From assembly GCA_932294295.1 (NCBI GenBank), contig OW028582.1, forward strand, positions 36,249,204-36,313,203: DNA of 64,000 bases, written 5' to 3'. Made by a program: the position numbers and the translations under genes. Positions 22,934 through 35,200 of this stretch are shown one piece after another; position 1 is the stretch's first letter; every line of letters begins with the position of its first letter. Below the pieces are notes generated by a model. The model was not told the origin of the DNA. It searched no databases and saw only the letters and a program-made list of their open reading frames with translations. The DNA is from Alitta virens. Lineage: Eukaryota > Annelida > Polychaeta > Phyllodocida > Nereididae.

Positions 22934-23255
22934 CGGCCCATAGCCAAGGGGGGGGGGGGGGAGGGACGAGGCGGTCATTCGACCCATCCAACTTGGTAAG
23001 GTTCACACATTGGTCCACATCAGGGAGAGATATTTTACATAATTTCTTGAATATTGCAGGGTACACAATTTATGAAAAAGACTCACCCAATGTTGGTTGC
23101 TGGCTACGAGCCTGTATCTACCTACCTACCTACCTATCTACCTATCTACCTATCTATCTACCTATCAATCTATCTATCTATCTACCTATCAATCTATCTA
23201 TATAGCTATCTGACTATCTGCCTATCTATCTATATATCTACCTATCTATCTATCA
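22836..23255. repeat. GATA/CTAT microsatellites around a G-run
   Basis: Plus-strand (CTAT)n with CTAC variants at about 22836-22932 and 23113-23255, separated by a run of G at about 22948 and unique sequence. Frames across it give repeated YLSI/YLPT and are not genes. Confidence 0.95.
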
Positions 23256-23259
23256 GATT

Positions 23260-24830
23260 ACCCAAAAGTCACATCGTTGCATTTTTAGTTTTACATAATG
23301 GAAGAAAAACAAAACAAATCGCATTGTATTATGATACATTTTATGATTAAAAACATGACATGAATAAAACGACACCTTTAGGCCACACTTCGCAAGAAAA
23401 CATAACTGTTATGCAATGACCCCAACATTACTTGTATAGACACAAGTGTACACATTGCCAAATAACATAACAAATAACATAACACAGTTATAAGATTGCA
23501 TTACATGCTGAGCTAAACTGAATGCCAAATGAAAGGCCATTGATTGTCATGACTACATTTATTAGGAAAACAATTTGAGAATAAAGTCCTTTTAGAATAA
23601 AAAGTATGAAAAATGAATATATGGCTTATGGGGTATTCACACTGTCACGTACAAAACCTACGAGTTACCACGTACGTAACAAGAAAAGCTTTCTTTAAAA
23701 GAGACCTGTATCGGAATTGGTTAATGTAGTCTAGACATGCAAAAAAAAATAAATATGTATTGAACTGTTTTGTACAGAAGGGTATTAGTTGCAGGTAACA
23801 GATACTGACAAAGTATCATGTCAAAATATTACAATCAATTAGTATAGTTCATATAAATTGATGTCTTTGTCTTTATTGCCGAATGGGCTATAAAATGTAC
23901 TTTTCCATAGATCCTCGCTTCTCTTGCCCAGCTACCCACAACTGTCTGCAAATCGACCACTTGCACCACCTATAGTATTAGTAATAAAAAAAAGAGACCT
24001 TTTCATAGTATGAAAAAAAAATCAAATATACATATATATATACATATATATATTTCAAACTTTCCTGCTATTAAGTTGCATAGAATTTTTTTATGGTTCT
24101 TTTTTTGTTATACCTATTTTTAGTATACTGTAACTTGCAGCCAAAAAACAGTCTTTCAAAAAAATTTGATATGTTTTGCAAATGTAATAGAATAATTCAG
24201 ATCCAAATTAAGACAAATATTCTCATGTTAAATTTTTTTACCTGGGAATTTGAGTCTGCATTTGTAAATCTGGGCCCGGACAGAAGATTATATATGATAG
24301 TTTTGCCTGAAAGTATGCCAGGTGGCTGCATTTAAAACGAAGTCAGTATGAGTGAAATATGGAAATCAATATCATCATTTCATTCTATTACTCAGAAGAA
24401 TTTGAAAAAGAAAATTGACCCATCATTATTCAAACTCATGCTGGTGATGAACATCATTAGGCAATTTGTAACTGGAGCAGCCCTTCTGCAAAGAAATTCG
24501 ATTAATTACTGCCATTTCACTGTACTTCACGTTTTAACTTAATCTTATTGGCTGCTGAACTGGACATGGTGCTAACTCTTTACATGGCTGGTTTCACCTG
24601 AACATGCATTTTCCCAAATGCTGTTAAAACATAGTGAAAGCATGCCAGATCCTTCATATTGCCCATTTTTGGTATTGGTTTATGTGTTTTACACTAAGTT
24701 ATGAGTGAAAGGTAATGTTCTGATGAGACTGCTAGATTCCAACTAAACATTTATAACAAGCTACAACATAGCTCCTGCATGATTTTGATGTTTGTTACCT
24801 TTGGTAATTTTTTTGAGACATTTTAGGGGA
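23260..24830. other. Region with no recognised gene
   Basis: AT-rich, with an alternating CATATATATA run near 24028-24052. Short open frames at 24093-24335 and 24348-24542 have no domain and no supporting splice structure. I see nothing I can name. Confidence 0.35.
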
Positions 24831-24837
24831 GGGGACC

Positions 24838-25012
24838 TAGCTCAGTGGTAGCGCGCTAGGCTTCCAACCACTGGGTCCCTGGTTAAATTTCCGGTCGTGC
24901 CTAAGTTTGCTGGCTGTTTCATCCATCCTCTCATTGCCATGGTCCCTATCTGTCCTAATTAGCCCATCAGGTGCAGAAATACAGGACATAAAGCCCTTTT
25001 CAACCCACCCAC
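24838..25012 (+). mobile_element. tRNA-derived SINE, copy 1
   Basis: The head resembles a tRNA: A box TAGCTCAGTGGTAGCGC and a B-box-like GGTTAAATTTCC (GGTTCAATTCC in the sister copy at 60583). The anticodon loop CTTCCAA suggests a tRNA-Gly(TCC) origin. The body TTGGATGGCTGTTTCATCC-like region and the tail TTAGCCCATCAGGTGCAGAA are shared with 43485-43850 and 60583-60775. The tail resembles the 3' end of the I-group LINE in this window. Confidence 0.8.
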
Positions 25013-25667
25013 TTTAGACATGTTAGCTGCTTCCAGTTGAATGACATAGTAAATTAATCTCCATTAGATACAAGAGCAATTATTGAAAGAACATTTTTTC
25101 TTTGTAATCCTTGAAGCAAAGGACTTAAACAAATACCTGGGTGGACAAAACACTTTCTGGATATATTTATTTTATTTTACTCACTTTGTAATTAGTCTTT
25201 TAAGCTTAGTCAGCTTAGTAAATACATGACCAGGTGTAAGAAACATCATTTTACCACAAATTTACATCAAGACCACAATGGACGGATAAATAAAATCAAG
25301 GAATACCCAAGGTCGAACATCAGAAATGTGCTTTTTTTCGACACTCTTTGTTATGGCTTTCAGTGCCAGCCCCACATTTTTGCTGCTACAGCTGTACATC
25401 TAAGTATTTGGTGTCATTAGAGAGCATTTTGTATGGCCTTTAATTCCACGTGTGGTGTATTTAGTTATCCAAGGAAACTGGTTGCCAGGGCAACACAGTT
25501 TGAATTTCCACACAATTGCATGTGTTCGGGCAAAACTCGTTTTTTGTGTGACTCAGACCATAGACAGACTTGATTTACCTGACCAGAAATATGTTATCCA
25601 CAGCATGTATGTATTGCATACTTTATTTACATATACTTATGCAAATGCATTATACAACAATTGTTAA
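25013..25667. other. Region with no recognised gene
   Basis: AT-rich intergenic DNA. Short frames at 25226-25420 and 25452-25667 have no recognisable domain. Confidence 0.35.
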
Positions 25668-26600
25668 GATAAGATAAGATAAGATAAAATTATATTTAAA
25701 GTAGGTGGTGATACAAATAACAATATATATAACACAAGCTATAAAAGCTTTTTAGCGACAGAAAATTGTTACAAAAAACAAGGTGAATATTTACAAATGA
25801 ATCGATGGGTTGGTAATGTAGTGTAAGTTAAATTTTACAGGCTGTTCCTTTTACATAAAGTGCAGTTGCCACATTGACATTGACATGTACTAAGAACATG
25901 CTACTTCTTAACTAATTTTTGAATTGCATAAAGTCAGTTGTGTTTTTTTACATTGATGGGTAATGCATTCCATACCAGAGGACCTTGATAAGCAATTGAA
26001 CGCATGCCAAATTGGACTGTATTGTATACGGGTTTCAATAATTTGAAGTTATCCCTCAAATCATATGGAGTGACTTGTCTAGTAAAGAAGGAATTTTCCA
26101 CTGGAGGTGCCAGATCGTAAAGCACTTGTAAACAAATTCAGCTATATTAATTTTACGTGTAATACATAACATTCTTTGACCTGTCTTTAATTGTAAGTTA
26201 TCATAGGGGCTATCATAATCATTGCAGATGAGTCTTATTGCCCTTTCGTTGAGTTTTCAGTTTTTTATCTTACCTTATTGCAAAAGAATGATAGCCAGTT
26301 GAGCAATAAACAAATTTGAAGCTACAAAAGCTGTTTTTTTACAGATAAGGGATACATGGTTATGAAAGTTTAACTTGTCATCAAAGTTTACCCCTAGTAG
26401 TTTAACAGTGGTGTCTGACTTTATTACATGACTACCAATTTCAAAGTCAATAGATACATTCTCTTTGCGAAGGCAGATGGCCTGAAATTTAGATGGGTTG
26501 GCTTTCATGAAGTTCACATTAAACAATCTCATTGCTTGTTGAGAGGCTTGTTCTAATGTGCTATTAATTATAGATGGGTTACTGTGTGAGAAAGACTGTT
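25668..26600 (-). mobile_element. Decayed CR1/L2-like LINE, 3' part
   Basis: Minus-strand frames with breaks. First comes NVNFMKANPSKFQAICL with VKLLGVNFDDKLNFHNHV (the region after the RT active site, 26530-26330), then a piece like ERAIRLICND, then VYNTVQFGMRSIAYQGPLVW and NALPINVK near the C-terminus (about 25940-26060). It ends in (TCTTA)n on the minus strand at 25668-25690, a typical short-repeat LINE tail. It is dead: stops and frameshifts are present. Confidence 0.75.
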
Positions 26601-27015
26601 CTACAAGATCAAAAATGTGCTACACAATGACTGTTTTTGGAGACAGTGGGCAACCTGCATTTACCACTTATTGTGAGCAAATTAGCCCAACAATAATGGC
26701 TGCCATTAAATTCACACACGTAGATGTGGTGGGCTAATGTGACATGGAGACTTAGCAACCACAAAAACACACCATTAGAGGTGCTGTTGACATTACTTTA
26801 CCATTCAATCACTAAGCAACCGTCGTCTGTCGAACCTACTGTAGAAAAACACCGGGTCATACATGTAGGTGCAACTTTTATTTGTTGCAGAAAGACACTA
26901 AACCGTTCACCAATCTGGACATATTTTGCTTATATTCTGGAGATGGAAGAGTAAAATCTGAATGGTCACTCTGTTTTGATATAAGAATATAGTTACAGCA
27001 TTAGCAAAGCTAATC
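26601..27015. other. Upstream region of Grl1
   Basis: About 400 bp before the Grl1 start codon. No element is recognised; promoter elements are not evident by eye. Confidence 0.35.
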
Positions 27016-28959
27016 ATGGAGGATTTAAAGGAAATATCTAATTTTCATAAGGTATTGGTGTTCTTTGGGAAGATGCATTTAAAGACGGACAAGTGGACTT
27101 TCTTGTCTTTTGCATCAATGATTCATAACATTCTGATCATTTTAGTAATCTTCGGTGTGATAACAATGAACGTGATTTCATCTTCAAGGCAAGCAAGCTT
27201 CGAAGGGAAGTTATCATATGATTACTTGCAGTTAGTTTTCTATGCCTGGTGTGTAATCACATCACTCGCTTTGTTTTATATTTCACAAAAACAACATTAT
27301 GCTTATGTACCGAAGACAGCTCTGCACAGTTCCTCGTCAATGGTCTTGATAATAGCATCTGTTGCATCAATCATTTATTCGACACTATGGATGTTGACAC
27401 TTCTTGGTCTGCTCGCATACAGTGGCATGTTAATCCCAGAACTACAAGCTTGTCAAACCAGTGTACTAGATTTCAATTGTGTTGCCGGCATCAATGCAAT
27501 TTCACTTCTTTACATCCAACCACCTAATACAATCGTCAGCTTTTATCTTGCTTTTAATTGTATAGTACTTGCAAGAGAATACAAGATGTTAAACAAGAAT
27601 TTACAGGTGGCAATTGAATCAAAGAACACTCATTACAAAACCATGGAAAGGTAAGCAATGATAACATCTTATCTTTTGGTTTAAGTGTAGCGTGTCGCTA
27701 GTCTGAAGCTTAACTTACGTGAACAGCTGCCACAGACAGATGTACAATATAATGTGATGATGAAATTATAGGCTTGGAGTCCACATCATGATACGTATTC
27801 ACCTCAAGGTACCATTAACATAACATCCAGCTGGGATCAATCTCACAAATAGTGACAGTGCTGGCACTGCTGGGCCTGGGAGTTACCTGGCAGATGCCAA
27901 GGTTTAATACAATACATAACTGGCCTGAATGATTAAACCCTTCCTTCTTGACCAATCATGCAAGCTGTGGATTTCTTGAGCGTTTTGATCAGATAAATAC
28001 TGAACACCTTATTGTATTTAGTCTTAAAATATATATTATTTCAGTTTCCGTCTGAGGTACCACGAGTTGTGTGGCTTCGTTGACAAATTTTCCTCCACTC
28101 ACTCACTTCTGATTGTGAGTGGAATTGCTGTACCAGTCACAGGCACTATACTAGCTGGCTTCAACTTGTTTATCCCTAATTCTACCTTATCACCGATGTT
28201 TCTTTGGCCCCAGCTGTTAAACAGTCTTCAGTGCCTCTTGGCTTTGTTTTCTGGAGCAATGTATCTGTTGGATAAGGTCGGTATTCGAATAAGAATCACA
28301 TTTATTTCCATTTCTATACTAGATCAATAAAGAATACAAATATTTCCTAAACATACATCAATATAGAGGAGATAAAAGACATAAAATTGGGCTACCAGCA
28401 TAAAAATAAACGTTTAGTCTAGTAGAGATATGATTTGACCCAATAAAATTGCAACAGAAATTATTCCAGTACCATTTGAACCCTAAGGGCCTCTAGAAAC
28501 ACCTGCTAAAAATCATGGAAAATCGAAGTTGTGGAACACCCCTAAATGAGCATAAATCCAAAAAGGTGGCCTCAAAAAACAGTTTTTGACAAATAACTAA
28601 GGAACTAATGGAGTTAAACCCCCAAGTATGTATGGAAGATGAATATAAACTTGGATATTGGGGACATTTTGGTACCAACAGCATGTCTCTATCTGTTGTA
28701 ATTCTTGAGATATGGCACCTTCATTGTTTTCTGGTTTTTATGTGAAAGCCTGATATTATAGAAATATCCAATTTTAACATGATCTGAATTGCCAATTGCT
28801 GGCCCATGATTTGTCTTTATACATTTAAATACACGACCAAAAATAGCCCACTCAGGTGCTGATGATGCGTTAAACAATCTCTCTCTCACACACATGCGCA
28901 CGCACACGCGCGCGCACGCGCACGCACGCACGCACAAACACAGACACACACAGACACAT

Positions 28960-28990
<31 letters not shown>

Positions 28991-31581
28991 TACACAACAC
29001 ACATACATACACATACACACCCACACACACACACACACCCACACACACCCACACACACACACACCCACCCACACACCCACAAACACACACACCCACACAC
29101 ACAACCACACACACACACACAGTATAAATGGTATATGATGTGGCATGTGCTGGCCTAGTTGGTTTTCGGTTAGCTTATATTTTCTGAAACTCTTACAGTT
29201 GGTTCAGGTATAAGTGTTTTATTATGATCAACTATCAAAAGTAAAGCACATGGGATATGGTTCACTGAATCAATGACGAGCTTTACATGGAATCATGTCA
29301 GTAAGCAGCCAAGTCATGACTCGTCAAATGCATGTGTGCAGCAGAGGTGCAAGATTCATATCACTTGCTCATCAATAATGAGTCGTAACCATTTTGTTAG
29401 TGTAATGGAACAGATATAGGAGCTTGAGTCATGATAGCCAACTTTCACAAGAATAATAAGCAAAAGTAAGCATTTTCTGTGAACCAACCGTAACACTCCC
29501 ACCATAAAGAAAGCATAAAACTTCATATGCATCAGCAAAATACAACAGCTTGAGATTTTACCATCAAGTGCAATTGTAGGCTGTCTATTAATCCTGAGTG
29601 CTGTGATGGCATCTGAAAGATGGAAAATTCTTTCCACTGCTCACTGATCAATTTTGAGTGCCATCATACTAACTTCATATATCTTTTTTAAACATGTAGA
29701 AAACATGGCCATGAGTGTTCAATTGCTTATGGACAATGTCATGGCTTATGCAGCAATGCTGTAATATTTCCATCAGGTGAGGATAGTACCAAAATGTTGT
29801 CATGTGGCGTTGTGCATCTATATAATAAATTCCTGAAATCACCTGGCAAATTTTACATTTTTACCTATTTGTGTCACATTTGAAGGTAATAAACCATAAT
29901 CTAAGGAGATTATATTGCTTTGTTGTGTACTTAAATGTATCAAGCCAAATCAAAGGCCAGCAGTTAGCAATTCAGATAAGGTCAAAGTTGAAATTTCTAT
30001 AATATCAGGCTTTCGCCTAAAAACCAGAAAAAAATTAAGGTGCCATATCTCAAGAACTACAACAGATAGAGACATGCTGACAGATAGAGACATACTGTTG
30101 TACCAAAATATCCCCAATACCCAAGTTTATATTCATCTTCCATACATACATGGGGTCGAACTCCATTAGTACCTTAGTTATTTGGGAAAAACTGGGTTTT
30201 TTAGGCCGCCGTCTACTACTTGGATTTTCCATGATTTTTAGTATGTGTTTCTAGAGTCCCTTAGGGTTCAAATGGCACTAGAATCATTTCTGTTGCAATG
30301 TTTTTTCGGAGATCAGCCAAAATTTTTCATATCTCTTCTAGCCTAATTGAGCACCTAAACACATAGGACATATTTCAGTATCAATTAAAATTCAGTTTGG
30401 CGATGGTGTAACATATGAAACATGCAGCCCTCTTAGGCAAGTTACACGAGCCAATAGAAATGAGCCGAGTTACTTATCTGCCCTCTTGTGGATGTAGGGA
30501 GCAATATGTAACAAGTAGATGACGTCCTACAACGGGCCAAAATCACTAACAAAAAGTAAACATCATTATGAATCAGTTAAATCTTGATTCTAGGAGATCG
30601 ATTTAGATGGCCGGGTTAGTTTAGGGGCATATTTCACTGCAGATGATTAATGATATGTCTTGGCAATCCTTAATTTCTAATTCATCATCACTTGCAGGCC
30701 AAGACTCATTATGATCACCTGTCTGGTTTGGCAGTTTCTGATCTAGATGACAAGACCTCGACTCAGGTAAAACTATACCTAGGTGGAGACACCTACTATT
30801 TGTACCAATATGAAAGGACAATAAAGATATTCGAATTCTGACACCTGCAGATATTAGCTTATGTTTCATGGATTTCAGGTGGAGTTATTCCTAAGAAGAG
30901 TGGAGGGATTTTCTGGAGTGACAGCCATGGGGTTTTTGAATCTGGACAGACCATCTATTGGTGGGGTGAGTCATGTTCAATCTGACAATGGTACATCAGT
31001 TGTACTCTGAAGGAGCCAGGTTGTTTAGGCACTGGTCATGTCTTTGATGAGTGTCATGCACTGGAAGTTGTTGGGATGAGTTGAGTAAACAATTACCTGT
31101 CAGTGAATCAGCATATATTGTGGGTGTCGTGGCCTAGTGGTTAAGGCATTGGACTCTTACGCACAAGGTCATGGGTTCAATCCCAGCCACGGCATGGAGG
31201 AACTGAGCAGAACCTCCTTAAACCACTGCTTCACTCCACCCAGGTGTGAATGGGTACTTGGCTATAGGCAGTGATGGTAATTGTAGAGTGCATTGACCCT
31301 AGTGCGCCTTAACGGCTGCAGGTTGGGCGTATACTCTCCGGGGAGTTGAGAAAGACTCATGTTTGAACAGGCCTGCCAAGGGTGTTAATTGTGATGTCGG
31401 CAGTGCTCGATATACATCGAGATGGCAGACAGAAAATCCACACACATTTACGCATTGTATAATTATAGTTGTTTTTTTTCAGATATTTGGTCTAATACTG
31501 ACCTATATTGTGGTCATTGTACAGTTTGCTACAGCACCAACACCATCATGCGGAACAGCACCAACAAACAGTACCATGTGA
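27016..31581 (+). CDS. Gustatory-receptor-like seven-pass membrane protein (Grl1)
   Basis: Five exons: 27016-27650, 28045-28276, 30698-30766, 30879-30965 and 31483-31581, intron phases 2, 0, 0, 0; total 373 residues. Exon 1 has four hydrophobic segments (about residues 31-53, 72-93, 106-137, 160-187). Exon 2 starts SFRLRYHELC and has two more. Exon 4 reads VEGFSGVTAMGFLNLDR and exon 5 TYIVVIVQF. GFxxLD followed by TYhhhhhQF in the last membrane segment is the signature of the insect Gr/Or chemoreceptor superfamily and its relatives in other animals. Splice sites are GT-AG; the exon 2 donor (AAG|GTCGGT) is weak. It is expected at the plasma membrane as a ligand-gated channel or receptor; the ligand is unknown. 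Introns 2 and 4 contain repeats. Confidence 0.82.
28430..28842. repeat. Inverted repeat arm 1 in Grl1 intron 2
   Basis: About 400 bp that recurs in reverse orientation at 29925-30345 (shared pieces include CTTGAGATATGGCACCTT, AAAATCATGGAAAATC and the CTAGAAACACNTNCTAAAAAT region). It is a dispersed repeat present in two opposite copies about 1.1 kb apart. Its identity is unknown. Confidence 0.75.
28843..28880 (+). mobile_element. 3'-terminal scrap of the I-group LINE
   Basis: TAGCCCACTCAGGTGCTGAT followed by GATGCGTTAAACAAT matches the last 35 or so bases of the full-length LINE (12550-12585) with one or two changes. It is followed directly by a CT/CA tail. Confidence 0.8.
28881..29122. repeat. 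CA-type microsatellite grown from a LINE tail
   Basis: About 240 bp of (CA)n with ACACCC, GCAC and CATACA variants. It begins at the end of the LINE 3' scrap, whose normal tail is (CA)n. Open frames across it (THTH, VCVC) are meaningless. Confidence 0.95.
29925..30345. repeat. Inverted repeat arm 2 in Grl1 intron 2
   Basis: Reverse-orientation partner of 28430-28842, moderately diverged. The two arms could pair in the intron RNA. Confidence 0.75.
31121..31350 (+). mobile_element. tRNA-derived SINE, second family
   Basis: The tRNA-like head GTGGCCTAGTGGTTAAGGC (A box) and GGGTTCAATCCC (B box) spaced as in a tRNA, with a loop CTCTTAC, followed by an unrelated body ending near CTCCGGGGAGTTGAGAAAG. 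It sits in Grl1 intron 4, immediately before the last exon. The acceptor arm does not close and an unrelated body follows, so it is a SINE and not a functional tRNA gene. Confidence 0.75.
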
Positions 31582-32284
31582 AGTTCAAGGAGTAATCGAC
31601 AGCTTTGATTTCCTGCCTGGGCTAACTTCACTCAAAGTGTTAAAGGACTGGTGCCTTCCACTCGATGCCTATGCTGACTCATTGCTGAGGCAAGTGAAAG
31701 ACCCACCCACAGGTAAATATATAACATGGTGTGGACTCCAAGCATCATCCCTTATATCAGGATCTGGCAGGGGTTCATGTTAGATTCCAGTAGCATTGAA
31801 ACAATACAATGCCCACTGAGTGTCAAATGTATTGTTATATTATGTTACATTATAGAAATGCTCAAAAACTTGGAATGTACATTGTGTCTATGATGTTGTT
31901 CTTAATTTGGCTATAGGCCTAGACATTCAATCATAAATCTGAATCTGAATCACAGCAAAACCAGCATTTTAATGTTTACAGTTGCATGTATTTTCATATA
32001 GTGTGTTAATGGTTGACTATAACTATTAGAAATATCTTACCGTTATAAAACACAGTATCATAATATGTATGGAAGTACCTTATACATTTATAACTTACCT
32101 TAGAATAGATAGTTGCATAAGCATGTTAATAATGTGTGATTTATGACATTAATTCATTAATAGATAATACAATTGTCTTCCGAGTTAATGAGTATGCAGA
32201 TACAATGTCATATAATTTATATGACATGATATCATATAGTATGTCATGAGTTTTAATTGCCTTCTCAGTTAGACATTTTTATCT
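31582..32284. other. Spacer between convergent Grl1 and Grl2
   Basis: AT-rich 3' flank shared by two genes that face each other. It contains short inverted ATATGACATNATATCATATA-type sequences around 32205-32245. No gene is seen. Confidence 0.4.
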
Positions 32285-35200
32285 TCAGAAGATTTGTGTA
32301 GTACTATTACGTGTAAATATGGTTGGTGCCAAAGGTTGAAACTGCACAATCACAATGATGTAAGTAATAATCATTCCAATAATCTGAAAAGGCATAAGAA
32401 ATCAACCATGACAAAACAAATCCGGTAAAGATATTCTGTTTAAACCAGTGATTGAGAGATGCAGAAGAAAATCTTCTTTCTTGACTTTTTTTTATCATGA
32501 ATATAGTAACACAATTATAAAAACCAGAGTTTAAATGTATATGTGCATTTTTTTCCTCTGGAAGATGACAATTGTATGGTTTTTGACTGGTTGATTATTC
32601 TCAGATTCATCTCCGTGATAAATAATTTCATTAAGACTTTTTTGGAATTGATATCTAGAAAAAGGTATCATTAATGAATACACAAGTTTAGCTGTCTTTT
32701 TGAATGTTACATTGTAGAAGAATTCAAGTTTAAGTGGGCATGAATCTTTTGAACAATCTATTGTACATACTAAGTGACAACTAAGTTTCACAAAACTTAC
32801 CGCAGCCGCACCAGACTGATCAAGATTCATAAATCCCATAACAGAGACACCTCCGAAAGTCTCAATTTTCCGGATGAACAGGTAGACCTGGAGTATAAGA
32901 AATTATTCAAGTTTATCATACTGTTTGCATTGAACATTATCTGGAAAAAAAAATGCTGTGCTGATGTGATATTGAAAAATATCTATCTATAGATTGATAT
33001 GGCATCCAAACTCCAGTAAAATGTTAATTTAAAATGTAAGATTTACTTAAATATACATCTGTATAATACAAGTAAAATATATACCTGGTTCAGTGTTTGC
33101 TCAGATGATGTCCTCATATCAGGAGAAAGAATTAGGTCCAATGGCTTCTTTGCCTAAAGTAATATTATAACTGTCATTAACATTTTGAGTCATCCCATGC
33201 CTGATCATCTGAAATCCTAGGTTCTTCCTGCATCACCATCTCAGATTTTCATGAATACATTTTTTCAAGGTACCTGTTTATGAATGATGACCACGGGCAA
33301 ATTTTTAGGCCCTAGCTCTCATTAGTTTTTGAGATATGTATTATAGATTTTATTTTGTAATTTTTTCCCAAATATAAAATAGTTGTGAAGCAATAACTCC
33401 AGAACCTTTCAACAGATGAATTATTTGCACAATGCAAGCATCCATTACTACCCAGTGAACCATTTGCAGTCTTTAAAAACGTTCTCCTCCTAGTATGTGA
33501 CCCAAACGTTTGCATCACCCAAGAAGTGATACAATTTTGAAACGTGTTTGTTTACTATTGTTCACTTGTTTAGAACTTCAATAAAACTGCCCAAAAATGA
33601 CAGACCTTTCTGGTCAGGACCACCAGGAGGCGTGACACACACGTGCCTCAGTACTAATATGTGCTCTAGATGTTGTTTCAATTGCAGAACGTTTTAACCA
33701 TGTGTCTGAAATGCTTTTGTTAGACAACCAGCACGTTTTCACAGCACGAAGGTATGTAAACATGGCAGGTGTCCTAAGAATGTTGTCACCTTAGAAATAT
33801 GGTTGTCACCCAGAAAACGTCCGAAACTGAATCGTCTGAAAATGTAGCTTTTGATAATAATGACAATTATGTATTGTATTGATCAATTTTTAACCCTCAG
33901 CAAAAATGTTTGGCGAACTTTTGACCTATGACCAATGCTGTCACTTCGCTTAGCTGCTCGATCCTCATGTCGTCTGTGCGTCTCTATTAATAAAGGACCC
34001 GGATGTTTGTGACGTCACCAGTGATCCGTAAGCTTGAAAGGACTACGTCTCAACTTCGTGCTAAAAACATGTGGTTTATGTTGGCACGTCACCTGGATGT
34101 TGTCATGATGTAATATTGTTAACAACACGTCTCTAAAACGTCTTACAAATGCTTTCGTCACCAAAACCCCCAAAAAACGTCTCCGTCACCAAAACGTATG
34201 GTTCACTTGGTGCGGTATTGCTTTCCAATAGTGGGAAATACTCAAAATGAGCACATACATTACAAACTAGGAGCAAAAGTCCTAATTTTAAAAATCCATA
34301 TTTCAAAAACAACTAGGAGCTAGGTCCTTAAATTGTGCATGTGGTCATCATTGATATACAGGTACCTCGAAAAGAAATATTCAAATCTAGGATGGTTATG
34401 TACATTGCCGTGCAAAACCTTGGAAACCCTCAAGAATTCGATTGTGACTGAAATTGATACTTCTAATGAGCCACGCTAAAAATAAAGTCATTCACATGTT
34501 TAGCATATGACGATAATAAATTTGATAATAATAAATCTAATAAAATGAACCGCAGAATACCTATGAAGCATTTGAAAGAGATAAATGATAACTTATGTGA
34601 ATAATTGGCAAGATGTGTAACTACTCTATTAATTGTGATAGTACATAAACTAATACTTTATCAATTGTGAATTATAAGTGCTACATAGAAAAGTTATGTT
34701 TGCATATATTGATAGTTTATTGCTTTTGGGAGTGGGATTGTCCTATCACTGTTTTTTTGTTTGTTTTGCTGTCTACTTTGCGAGTATCAAAAATGTATTT
34801 TTGTGTAAATGTGTGACTTGTGAACCCCTTGTGGGCTGGGTGCAATCAGCACAAGTCATTAATATAATGGTCAATCACTCAATCAATCAATCAATTTTTA
34901 ACATTTCTAGCAGCGTTATCACAATAACTGATTGTCTCCAGTTTTCCCGCCGGCAAAAGTCGCAGTGAAGCTGGCACAGTGTCACTTTCAGTGACGGATT
35001 GTCTCATACTTTATTAAAGACTGTCACGATACCTAAGATTGTAAATCATGGGCCCACATTGTGAGTAATGTGGAGTACACTCACCTGATTTAACAAATAA
35101 GCAGGTCCAGCTAGAAGAGCAAGGAGAACAAATCCGTCCAGAAGTAGGAGGGGCACAATAAATCTTACAGGGAGATAATTAACCACGAGGCTGGTGCTGA

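Noticed and set aside
22822..23350. Long frames rich in YLSIYL
   Set aside because: Translation of CTAT microsatellites; the same applies to 43240-43557.
24838..24910. A functional tRNA gene (also 31121-31195)
   Set aside because: A and B boxes are present but the acceptor stems do not close and a repeated non-tRNA body follows, so these are SINE heads.
28689..29146. Frames rich in VCVC and THTH in several phases
   Set aside because: Translation of a CA-type microsatellite.
27016..31581. Grl genes as GPCRs of the rhodopsin type
   Set aside because: No DRY or NPxxY motifs; the TYhhhhhQF ending and intron pattern point to the Gr/Or superfamily, which is unrelated to GPCRs.
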